Origin: an uncultured Eisenbergiella sp.
GTDB taxonomy: Bacteria > Bacillota > Clostridia > Lachnospirales > Lachnospiraceae
DNA: 28,705 nucleotides
Reading direction: 5' to 3'
NCBI GenBank assembly: GCA_910585455.1
Contig: CAJUEL010000054.1
Location: 1 to 28,705 of the forward strand
The notes under the pieces were generated by a model. That model was given only the letters and a program-made list of their open reading frames with translations. It ran no database searches and was not told the DNA's origin. Positions 1-6,863 of the stretch are shown here, in pieces. Every line of letters begins with the position of its first letter. Position 1 is the first letter of the stretch. The position numbers were made by a program, and so were the translations under genes.

Positions 1-63
1 GATTTAGATGGAATTTACTTTGCGAAAGTGGAACTTACTTTGAAATTTGACCAAACTGTTACC

Positions 64-90
64 GCTGAAGTGAAAAGTTAACTTCCACTT
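64..90 (+). repeat. Left terminal inverted repeat of the IS30 element
   Basis: The 27 bases are the exact reverse complement of 1730-1756. The repeat starts GCTGAAGTG and ends with the 11-mer AACTTCCACTT (80-90). It is preceded by the flanking motif AAACTGTTACC. Confidence 0.75.
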
Positions 91-134
91 CTTGGGGGTG
101 CAAGTGGAAGTTAGTCTTTCTCCAACTTCCACTT
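80..134. repeat. Three alternating 11-bp subterminal repeats with 22-bp period
   Basis: AACTTCCACTT occurs at 80-90, its reverse complement AAGTGGAAGTT at 102-112, and AACTTCCACTT again at 124-134. Starts are exactly 22 bp apart, about two helical turns. Neighbouring copies can pair as hairpins with 11-base loops. The array lies just upstream of the transposase gene and overlaps the left inverted repeat. It could be a transposase binding array or a control site for the gene; both readings are inference. Confidence 0.7.
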
Positions 135-202
135 GAAATTAAATGGCGTTTAGTCTTACACTTTCCTTATCGGCAGATGCCTCCCTGATTGGAGGTAACA
201 CT

Positions 203-1483
203 ATGGAAAATACAAATGCTTATTTCCACCTGACACTGGAAGAACGCCGCATCATCCTCAAAGGCATCACCAACGGCTCCACCAAGACTGCCATTGCACA
301 GACCATCGGCAAGGATAAGTCTACCGTCGGCAAGGAAATCAAAGCACACCGGGTTCTGGTAAAAAAATGTCCGCTGCCGCTTGAATGCTCTGCTTATAGA
401 AAGTGCCCTTTTGACCGGCAGTGTGACACTGACTGTCCTGAATACATTCCCTTCCGCTGTTCACGGCGTGACCGTTCCCCCGGTGCCTGCAATGGCTGCC
501 CAAACCGCAGCAAATGCCGTTTTGACAAATATGAATATAACCCGGAAAAAGCACAGGCTGTATACCGGGAAACGCTGGCAGACTCCCGGGCCGGGGTCAA
601 CCTGACTTCTATGGAAGCGAAGCACATGGCAGACATCATTGGCCCGCTCCTGCATCAAGGGCTTTCCCCTTACCAGATCCTTCAGGCACACCCGGAACTC
701 AGGATCTGTGAAAAGACCATCTATAACTACATCGAATCCGGTGTGTTTCATGAAGTGGCCGGCATAACTGCCATGGACCTGCGCAGGAAGGTCTCCAGAA
801 AACCATCCAGGAAAGCTGCCGCCTATAAGAAACGCCAGGACAAGCGCTACCTGCAGGGGCGTACCTACAAGGACTACAGCGCCTATCTTGCTGAGAATCC
901 GGAGGCATTCGTCATGCAGATGGATACCGTCTATAATGACGAATCTGCCGGGCCTTTCATCCAAACCTTTAAATTTATAAAAGCCGGCCTGATCTTTGCA
1001 CTCATCCATGAGCACAAGACCGCCGCCTCCATGCTCTCCGGTGTCTGCCTCCTGGAAGAGATACTCACTCCACAGCTCTTCCGCAGATATGTGCATGTCC
1101 TGCTCACCGACAGGGGAAGTGAGTTCAGCGCGGCACAAGCCATGGAAACTGCTGCTGACGGCTCCCGGCGCACCAGGGTCTTCTTCTGTGACCCCATGCA
1201 GTCTGGGCAGAAAGGCTCTCTGGAGAATAAGCACATCGAACTGCGCTATATCCTGCCCAGGCAGACCGACCTGCGGGGGCTGGGGCTGACCGGGCAGGAT
1301 TCCCTCAACCTTGCACTGAGCCATGTAAACTCTGCACCTGTAGAGTCCCTGGACGGAAAGTGTCCCCTGGAACTGACCGCTTTCCTTTATCCAGATCTTT
1401 ATGAGAGGCTTCTGGCCTTTGGCATCCGCAGGATCGAAAGTGACAGTGTCATACTGAAGCCATATCTTTTAAAGAATAGATAA
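203..1483 (+). CDS. IS30-family transposase
   Basis: This is a 426-residue DDE transposase that would catalyse cut-and-paste or copy-paste movement of the surrounding element. An N-terminal helix-turn-helix (about residues 10-50, LTLEERRIILKGI then TAIAQTIGKDKSTVGKEI) binds DNA. It is followed by a cysteine-rich stretch (about 56-105, many CxxxxC-type pairs) that resembles a metal-binding insert. The catalytic core shows D241 (MQMDTV), D303 (LLTDRGSEF) and E341 (GSLENKHIELRYILP), the IS30 signature. The ATG at 203 was chosen because GGAGG lies 8 bases upstream; an in-frame ATG at 143 lacks such a site. The frame is intact, so the element may still be active. It lies on the opposite strand to the neighbouring glnN operon. 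Confidence 0.93.
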   Translation: MENTNAYFHLTLEERRIILKGITNGSTKTAIAQTIGKDKSTVGKEIKAHRVLVKKCPLPLECSAYRKCPFDRQCDTDCPEYIPFRCSRRDRSPGACNGCPNRSKCRFDKYEYNPEKAQAVYRETLADSRAGVNLTSMEAKHMADIIGPLLHQGLSPYQILQAHPELRICEKTIYNYIESGVFHEVAGITAMDLRRKVSRKPSRKAAAYKKRQDKRYLQGRTYKDYSAYLAENPEAFVMQMDTVYNDESAGPFIQTFKFIKAGLIFALIHEHKTAASMLSGVCLLEEILTPQLFRRYVHVLLTDRGSEFSAAQAMETAADGSRRTRVFFCDPMQSGQKGSLENKHIELRYILPRQTDLRGLGLTGQDSLNLALSHVNSAPVESLDGKCPLELTAFLYPDLYERLLAFGIRRIESDSVILKPYLLKNR

Positions 1484-1729
1484 GGACGGAAAAGCGTACG
1501 GCATCTGCCGGGAACTGAATTGACCGGATCCATGTGGAAGTTAGTCTTACACTTGAAAAAAGTGGCTAAATTCCGCACGGTGAACTACGGCCTGAAAAAG
1601 GCTTTTTCACGACAGTTTCAGGCAGCAAGAGAACATGCTGTAACACTAACTTCTATTTCCATATGATATTTTTCTTTATAACACCCTTACTGTAACAGTA
1701 ACTACAACTTTTACTCCGAAGGTCTTTAG

Positions 1730-1756
1730 AAGTGGAAGTTAACTTTTCACTTCAGC
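1730..1756 (-). repeat. Right terminal inverted repeat of the IS30 element
   Basis: It is the perfect reverse complement of 64-90. An imperfect copy of the embedded 11-mer lies inside at 1532-1542, followed by TTAGTCTTACACTT (1541-1554), which recurs as a direct repeat at 150-163. The stretch 1484-1729 between the transposase stop and this repeat holds these motifs, a GCCTGAAA/TTTCAGGC inverted pair and a short palindrome at 1689-1703. No gene is seen there. Confidence 0.75.
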
Positions 1757-1790
1757 AAAAACTGTTACCGCCATTTTTCACAGGAAAGAA

Positions 1791-1865
1791 AATATTCCAG
1801 TAACAGGGCTCAAAACTGTTCGAACGAAGTGAGTTTTTTTGCGCCCTGTTACGCTCTGGAATATT
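1791..1865. terminator. Long nested hairpin downstream of glnN
   Basis: Three nested stems are visible: AATATTCCAG (1791-1800) with CTGGAATATT (1856-1865), GTAACAGGGC (1800-1809) with GCCCTGTTAC (1843-1852), and AAAACT (1812-1817) with AGTTTT (1832-1837). The apical loop contains TTCGAACGAAGTG. There is no clear U-tract after the stem on the glnN strand. A terminator or 3'-end stabiliser role for the glnN operon is therefore inference from position. It is part of the dispersed repeat. Confidence 0.5.
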
Positions 1866-1917
1866 CTGTTGCTTTGTGGAATTTCCCGCTCCGGATACCG
1901 CGCTCCAAAACACCCTG
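1791..1917 (-). repeat. Dispersed repeat, copy 1 (partner at 28594-28705)
   Basis: Read on the minus strand, this stretch aligns with the last 110 bases of the window read on the plus strand. Shared blocks include TATCCGGARCGGGAAATTCC, ACAGGGCGCAA and AACTCACTTCGTTCG, with a similar GC-rich lead-in. In copy 1 the frame through the shared block has no start codon and opens after a TAG; it reads YPEREIPQ, then TGRKKTHFVRT, and ends in TGA. The copy lies between the IS element and the glnN stop. Plus-strand reading of this stretch gives only a proline-rich, low-complexity frame, which was not called. Confidence 0.75.
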
Positions 1918-2022
1918 CGCTACCGCCGTCCTGTGCCTTTGCCTGCCAGCCGCCCCGCCGGAAATCCTACGCTTTTTTGCCCGCAGCTTGCCATAATCCG
2001 CGGCCTGCCATAAGCCCCCTGC

Positions 2023-4146
2023 TCAGACCTCAAACAGCAGGTCCGCGTACACCGGCATGGGCCAATACTCCCGGTCCACCATCGTCTCCAGCGCGTCTAC
2101 CGGCGCGCGCAGCCTCTGCATGGCGGGCACCACCGTATCCCGGTAAAAGAACGCCTGCATCTTCCCGTCGCCCTTCAAATCCCTGCCTTCCTTTTCCTTC
2201 CACTGCAAATCCTCCAGCGCCCCCGCAGCATGGGACAGCTCCTCGCTGATCCTGCGCAAAAGCGCCGCCGCCACATCCGCTTCCATCCCTGCCGCACGGG
2301 CGCTGTTCACCGTATCCGCAAGGGTCCTGCTATAGCGCAGGACGGCAGGCTGAATATCCCTGGAAACCATATCGATCATCGTCCGCGCCTCAATGCGGAT
2401 CGTCTTGACATAGGTTTCATACAAAATCTCCTTGCGGGATTCCAGCTCCGCCCGGTTATAAATCCCAAAGCGCTCATAGAGCCGGATCGCCTTGTCCGTG
2501 GTTAGCGCTTCAATGGAATCGATCATGCTCTTGAAATCCGGCAGCCCTCTGCGCTTCGCCTCCCGCACCCAGGCCTCCGAATACCCATCCCCGTTAAAAA
2601 TGATCCGCTGGTGCTTCGTCATATATTCCTTGATCAGGTCATGCACCGTGATCTCAAAATTTTCTTCTCCCGCCGCCTCCAGCCGATCCGCCGCCTCACA
2701 GAAGGCCTCCGCCACGATCGCATTGATGGTGGTTGTGGGACTGCCGATGGAATCCGAGGAACCCACCATACGGAATTCAAATTTATTGCCGGTAAAGGCA
2801 AAAGGCGAGGTCCGGTTGCGGTCCGTGGCGTCCATATGCAAATCCGGCACCGTGGATACGCCTGTATGCAGCGTGGAGCCCTGCAGGCTGGAACGGGCCT
2901 CTCCCGTTTCCACCAGCTGCCTCACCACATCTCCCAGCTGACTGCCCAGAAAAACGGACACAATCGTGGGCGGCGCTTCATCCCCGCCCAGGCGCAGCTC
3001 GTTTCCCACATTGGAGGCGCTTCTGCGCAGCAGATCCGCATGGGTATCCACCGCCTTTAAGATGCAGGACAGCACGAGCAGAAACTGGATGTTTTCATGG
3101 GGCGTCTCTCCCGGCTCCAGCAGATTTACCCCGGTATCCGTGCTGATGGACCAGTTATCATGCTTACCCGAGCCATTGACGCCGGCGAAGGGCTTTTCAT
3201 GCAGCAGACAGCGCAGATTATGCCGCTCCGCCACCTTTTTCATCGTTTCCATCACCAGCTGATTGTGATCCATGGCGATATTCGCCGTTTCGTAGACCGG
3301 CGCCAGCTCATGCTGCGCCGGAGCGACCTCGTTATGCTGGGTTTTTGCGGTCACGCCCAGCTTCCACAGCTCCACGTTCAAATCCTTCATAAACGCGCCC
3401 ACCCGTTCCCGGATGACGCCGAAATAATGATCCTCCAGCTCCTGACCCTTTGGCGCGGGCGCGCCGAAGAGCGTCCTGCCCGTAAAAATCAGATCCTTGC
3501 GCTTTAAATATCTGCTCCTGTCGATCAGAAAATATTCCTGCTCCGCACCCACGGAAGGAATGACCCTGGTCGCCGTCGTATCCGGACAAAACAGGCGCAC
3601 AATGCGCATCGCCTGCTGGGACAGCGCTTCCATGGAACGCAAAAGGGGCGTCTTTTTGTCCAGCGCCTCTCCCTTGTAAGAGCAAAAAGCTGTCGGCACG
3701 CACAGAATCACCCCTGTCGCGTCCTCCTTTAAAAAGGCGGGGGAGGTGATATCCCATACCGTATAGCCCCTCGCCTCGAAGGTGGAACGCAGTCCGCCGG
3801 AAGGGAAAGAGGAAGCGTCCGCCTCTCCCTTGATCAGCTCTTTTCCCGAAAACTCCAGCAGCATTTTTCCGCTCTCGTCGGGATGGGTCACAAAGGAATC
3901 GTGCTTTTCCGCCGTGATGCCGGTCAGCGGCTGAAACCAGTGGGTATAGTGGGTCGCGCCATGCTCCAGCGCCCAGTCCTTCATCGCCTTCGCCACCACA
4001 TCGGCGGTCGCGCCGGAAAGCTCCCCGCCGTATTCCATCACCCGCTTCACTTCCAGATATGCCTTCTTGGGCAGACGCTCCTGCATCTTACCCAGCGTAA
4101 AAACATTTTCTCCAAACAGCTTTTCGATATTCAAAACCTCGCTCAT
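2023..4146 (-). CDS. glnN: Type III glutamine synthetase (GlnN)
   Basis: The enzyme makes glutamine from glutamate, ammonia and ATP in the cytoplasm. Its 707 residues fit the GSIII family (about 700) and not the 440-470 residues of GSI or GSII. Recognisable GSIII segments in order are GGLRSTFEARGYTVWD, CSYKGEALDKKTPLLRSMEA, SVGAEQEYFLID, EVAPAQHELAPVYE, FAGVNGSGKHDNWS (glutamate/ATP site) and NRTSPFAFTGNKFEFRMVGS. A helical C-terminal region follows. The ATG at 4146 overlaps the trhP stop by 4 bases (ATGA), with AAGGAAGG upstream, so translation is probably coupled. It is the last gene of the ireB operon, before the hairpin repeat. Coupling of a nitrogen gene to an RNA-modification operon is unusual. 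No nitrogen-control site is visible next to it. Confidence 0.96.
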   Translation of the reverse strand: MSEVLNIEKLFGENVFTLGKMQERLPKKAYLEVKRVMEYGGELSGATADVVAKAMKDWALEHGATHYTHWFQPLTGITAEKHDSFVTHPDESGKMLLEFSGKELIKGEADASSFPSGGLRSTFEARGYTVWDITSPAFLKEDATGVILCVPTAFCSYKGEALDKKTPLLRSMEALSQQAMRIVRLFCPDTTATRVIPSVGAEQEYFLIDRSRYLKRKDLIFTGRTLFGAPAPKGQELEDHYFGVIRERVGAFMKDLNVELWKLGVTAKTQHNEVAPAQHELAPVYETANIAMDHNQLVMETMKKVAERHNLRCLLHEKPFAGVNGSGKHDNWSISTDTGVNLLEPGETPHENIQFLLVLSCILKAVDTHADLLRRSASNVGNELRLGGDEAPPTIVSVFLGSQLGDVVRQLVETGEARSSLQGSTLHTGVSTVPDLHMDATDRNRTSPFAFTGNKFEFRMVGSSDSIGSPTTTINAIVAEAFCEAADRLEAAGEENFEITVHDLIKEYMTKHQRIIFNGDGYSEAWVREAKRRGLPDFKSMIDSIEALTTDKAIRLYERFGIYNRAELESRKEILYETYVKTIRIEARTMIDMVSRDIQPAVLRYSRTLADTVNSARAAGMEADVAAALLRRISEELSHAAGALEDLQWKEKEGRDLKGDGKMQAFFYRDTVVPAMQRLRAPVDALETMVDREYWPMPVYADLLFEV

Positions 4147-5405
4147 TGCCCGTTTCCTTCCTTTCTTATCCGGAGCAAATCTCCGACATCCGCCCCGTCA
4201 GAAAGCGTCAGCCACAGCACCTGCTTCGGATGGGGTGCGCTGTCCACCATACATCCTGCCGCATCCTCCATTTTTTCCACCGACGCCGGAACATCCCTGC
4301 CGTCCGGCTTCATGATCTCGATCCGGTCACCTGCGCAGAATTTATTGCGCTGTTCCATGCGCACGCGCCCTGCCGCGTCCTTTTCATAAACGGTTCCCAG
4401 ATAAACCGCATCGCTGCGATAGGTGGATGCATCGTAAATTTGTGCGTTTTCATCCGGTTTTCCATAATAAAAGCCCGTGGAAAACTGCCGGTAGGTGCAC
4501 ATCCCGATTTCTTTTCGATACCACTCCATATTGGCACGGTATTTTTCTTCGGATTCCAGATAATCATCGATCGCCTTCCGGTAGGTCCGCGCCACCGTCG
4601 CCACATAAAGCGCCGTTTTCATCCTTCCTTCTATTTTAAAGCTGTCGATTCCCGCCGCTACCAGATCAGGAATATGTTCGATCATGCACAGATCTCTGGA
4701 ATTAAAAAGAAAGGTCCCCCGCTCATTTTCATAAACCGGAAAATACTCCCCAGGTCTTGTCTCCTCCATCACCGCATATTTCCAGCGGCAGGGATGGGTA
4801 CAAGCGCCCTGATTGGCATCCCTGCCGGTAAAATAGTTGCTCAAAAGGCATCGCCCGGAATAGGAAATACACATCGCCCCATGCACAAAGCACTCGATTT
4901 CCATCTCCTCCGGGATGCGCCTGCGGATCTCCTGTATTTCCGCCAGGGAAAGCTCCCGTCCCGCGACGACGCGCTTCGCTCCCAGCCCATGCCAGAAATT
5001 GTATGTATCGTAATTAGTGTTATTCGCCTGGGTTGAAATATGAATTTCCGCCTCCGGCCATACCTTTTTTGCGCGCATAAACATGCCCGGATCGGAAATG
5101 ATCAGCGCGTCCGGCGCTGCGCACTCTCCGTCCCGGGTCCGTAACCCTTTCAGCTGTAAAAAATAGGCCTCCGCCTCCGAAAGGTCCTGATTATGTGCCA
5201 GAATGTTGGCGGTCACATATACCCTTACCCCGTTTTCATGGGCAAAACGAATGCCCTCTGCCATTTCCTCCGGTCCGAAATTTTTGGCCTTTGCCCGCAG
5301 CCCAAAGGCCTCTCCGCCGATATAGACGGCGTCCGCCCCATAATTGACTGCGGTTTTGAGCACCTCCAGGCTTCCCGCCGGGATGAGCAGCTCCGGTCGT
5401 TTCAT
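4143..5405 (-). CDS. trhP: tRNA uridine-34 hydroxylation protein TrhP (peptidase U32 family)
   Basis: The 420-residue protein opens with MKRPELLIPAGSLEVLKTAV and carries the U32 signature ECFVHGAMCISYSGRCLLSN. This is followed by GACTHPCRW, giving four conserved cysteines expected to bind an iron-sulfur cluster. Members of this family, long labelled collagenase-like peptidases, hydroxylate U34 of certain tRNAs using prephenate (Escherichia coli TrhP/YegQ, Bacillus YrrN/YrrO). The ATG at 5405 was chosen because the conserved start lies here and GGAGGGAG precedes it; the frame stays open upstream without a site. The gene lies directly after trmR, as yrrN/yrrO follows yrrM in Bacillus. It overlaps glnN by 4 bases. 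Only one U32 gene is present here, where Bacillus has two adjacent ones. Confidence 0.92.
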   Translation of the reverse strand: MKRPELLIPAGSLEVLKTAVNYGADAVYIGGEAFGLRAKAKNFGPEEMAEGIRFAHENGVRVYVTANILAHNQDLSEAEAYFLQLKGLRTRDGECAAPDALIISDPGMFMRAKKVWPEAEIHISTQANNTNYDTYNFWHGLGAKRVVAGRELSLAEIQEIRRRIPEEMEIECFVHGAMCISYSGRCLLSNYFTGRDANQGACTHPCRWKYAVMEETRPGEYFPVYENERGTFLFNSRDLCMIEHIPDLVAAGIDSFKIEGRMKTALYVATVARTYRKAIDDYLESEEKYRANMEWYRKEIGMCTYRQFSTGFYYGKPDENAQIYDASTYRSDAVYLGTVYEKDAAGRVRMEQRNKFCAGDRIEIMKPDGRDVPASVEKMEDAAGCMVDSAPHPKQVLWLTLSDGADVGDLLRIRKEGNGQ

Positions 5406-5454
5406 CGCTCCCTCCACTTTTGCCACGTAACAGCTCCAACCTGTCAAAACCATT

Positions 5455-6096
5455 TCACTTTCTGACGCTGACCGTCACCCCATCCCCGACCGGCAAAACA
5501 ATCGTTTCCAGAAGCGGATGATGCGTCAGCTCATATAAATATTCCCGCATCCGCGCATGGATTGTGCGGTCGCGTCTTTCTACCGCATAGCGGGATTCCA
5601 GGATATCCCCCTCCTGCAACACATTGTCCGAAACAAGAAGCGCGCCGGGCGTCATCAGTCGCAATACCTTTGGCAGAAAATGAATATACTGCCCCTTCGC
5701 CGCATCCATGAAAATAAAATCGAATCCTCCCTCCAGGCCGTCAAGCACTTCCCGGGCGTCTCCGAAAAGCAGCGTGATCCGATCCCCGCGGCCGGCCCTT
5801 TCCACATTCTCCTGCGCCGCGCAAAAACGCTTCTCATAGTTCTCAATCGTGGTAATATGGCTGCCGGAGGGCATATATTCACTCATCAAAAGAGTAGAGT
5901 ATCCCACCGCCGTTCCCACCTCCAGAATGGATGCCGGGCGCTTTGCCGTCAGCAAAAAACGCAACAGGCTTGCCGTTTCCCTCCGGATTACCGGAACCTG
6001 GTCCGCCACCGCTTCCCTTCTTAAGCAATTGAGCCACTCCGGAAAATCCTGTTCCAGCGAGTGGAGAAACGTGCGCATTCTCTCGTCTGTCATCAT
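5455..6096 (-). CDS. trmR: tRNA 5-hydroxyuridine methyltransferase TrmR-like
   Basis: This is a 213-residue class I, SAM-dependent O-methyltransferase. Motif I is ILEVGTAVGYST (about residues 58-69), the acidic SAM contact is TTIENYEK, and FDFIFMDAAKGQY followed by LLVSDNVLQEG is the metal and catalytic region of the catechol-type fold. Length and position match YrrM/TrmR of Bacillus, which methylates 5-hydroxyuridine-34 to 5-methoxyuridine. The neighbour trhP would supply the hydroxylated substrate. The start is ambiguous: ATG at 6096 or 6093, or GTG at 6099. All overlap the stop of the upstream gene and have no strong ribosome binding site, so coupling is likely. The substrate assignment rests on synteny plus family. 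Confidence 0.87.
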   Translation of the reverse strand: MMTDERMRTFLHSLEQDFPEWLNCLRREAVADQVPVIRRETASLLRFLLTAKRPASILEVGTAVGYSTLLMSEYMPSGSHITTIENYEKRFCAAQENVERAGRGDRITLLFGDAREVLDGLEGGFDFIFMDAAKGQYIHFLPKVLRLMTPGALLVSDNVLQEGDILESRYAVERRDRTIHARMREYLYELTHHPLLETIVLPVGDGVTVSVRK

Positions 6097-6518
6097 CACT
6101 CTGCATTCTCTGCGCTGCCTGCCATCACATCCATCATTTCCTCCGGCGTCATGGCAGTGGTCAACGTATAGGTTCCCTCTACAAATCCTTCCTTCGCATA
6201 GTTAGACAACGCTTCCTGAATCCGGAAAAGCGTTTTATCCCGCACCAACCCGCTGTCATAGACCAGCTTTGCGATCGCGTCAAAATCCTTGCCGTCCGTT
6301 ATGGTGACTGTGACCTCCGTACCGGGCGCGGGCGACATGGCAGGCTCTCCATAAATCCGGACGCCGTAGTAATATGCGGAAATGGAAAAACGATAGATTA
6401 ACATCACCGCAACAACGACTACGACAATATTAAAAATCATGCCGACCGCCCCCGCCGCCAGGTTTTGTGCCGCCACACCGCCGGACTTTTTTCTCTTTCC
6501 CGATCTTTGATTACTCAA
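6096..6518 (-). CDS. Short MltG/YceG-like membrane protein lacking the catalytic domain
   Basis: The protein has 140 residues: a basic N-terminus (MSNQRSGKRKKSGG), one membrane segment (about residues 28-46, MIFNIVVVVVAVMLIYRF), and an extracytoplasmic domain. The phrase VTITDGKDFDAIAKLVYDSGLVRDKTLF is like the LysM-like part of the MltG lytic transglycosylase. Full MltG is about 340-380 residues; here the whole catalytic domain with its active glutamate is absent. The position before trmR is that of yrrL (mltG) in Bacillus. The start is TTG, with GGAGG 9 bases upstream inside the ylbF-like gene, which it overlaps by 8 bases. It ends overlapping trmR. It could be a peptidoglycan-binding or divisome accessory protein; function is unproven. 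Confidence 0.75.
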   Translation of the reverse strand: MSNQRSGKRKKSGGVAAQNLAAGAVGMIFNIVVVVVAVMLIYRFSISAYYYGVRIYGEPAMSPAPGTEVTVTITDGKDFDAIAKLVYDSGLVRDKTLFRIQEALSNYAKEGFVEGTYTLTTAMTPEEMMDVMAGSAENAE

Positions 6519-6837
6519 AATTGACTGCCTCCACGATTTCCTGGTTAATCTCCTGTATCATCCTGCAGAATTCCACTTCCGCCCGCAAAAAGGCTTCCAC
6601 CATCGGATTTTTTCGAAATTCCTCATATTTTTGCAGAAACTCCTCCGATTTATCCATAAGCTCCTCCGGCTCCGTAAAACGCTGCAGCGCATAATTTTCC
6701 TGCCGGAATCTGTCGATTTCCTCCTTCAGCTCAGGATAGCTCTTCATCAGAGTTCTCTGCCTGTCAAACTCTTTGTACTCCCCGGAATCCAGAATCGCCC
6801 CGATCAAATCCTTAAGGGCCTGATCTACTCTGTTCAT
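6511..6837 (-). CDS. YlbF/YmcA-family protein
   Basis: The protein has 108 residues, is strongly helical and charged, and has no membrane segment. The pattern (ALKDLIGAILDSGEYKEF near the start, then PELKEEIDRFRQENYALQ and VEAFLRAEVEFCRMIQEIN) is typical of the Com_YlbF family. In Bacillus subtilis YlbF and YmcA form a complex with YaaT that helps RNase Y mature transcripts. Here the gene follows the RNase J gene after 26 bases, which suggests a link to RNA processing. The ATG at 6837 has GAGG about 9 bases upstream. The last 8 bases overlap the next gene. Assignment to YlbF rather than YmcA cannot be made by eye. Confidence 0.8.
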   Translation of the reverse strand: MNRVDQALKDLIGAILDSGEYKEFDRQRTLMKSYPELKEEIDRFRQENYALQRFTEPEELMDKSEEFLQKYEEFRKNPMVEAFLRAEVEFCRMIQEINQEIVEAVNFE

Positions 6838-6863
6838 CCTGCTTTTCCTCTTTCCTTACATTC

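Larger units (their letters stand above)
64..1756 (+). mobile_element. IS30-family insertion sequence
   Basis: The element is bounded by perfect 27-bp inverted repeats at 64-90 and 1730-1756 and carries one DDE transposase gene at 203-1483. At about 1.69 kb it is longer than the 1.0-1.3 kb usual for IS30. The extra length is non-coding: about 110 bp on the left and about 250 bp on the right between the gene and the inverted repeats. If the outermost GC of each repeat is a 2-bp target duplication (IS30 elements make short duplications), the element proper is 66-1754 with 25-bp repeats. Both flanks carry AAACTGTTACCGC (53-65 and 1759-1771), so the empty site would hold this 13-mer as a near-tandem pair. 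The exact ends are inferred from symmetry. Confidence 0.75.

Noticed and set aside
1839..2249. Proline-rich plus-strand frame overlapping the glnN end
   Set aside because: It is low complexity, antisense to glnN and the dispersed repeat, and has no ribosome binding site.
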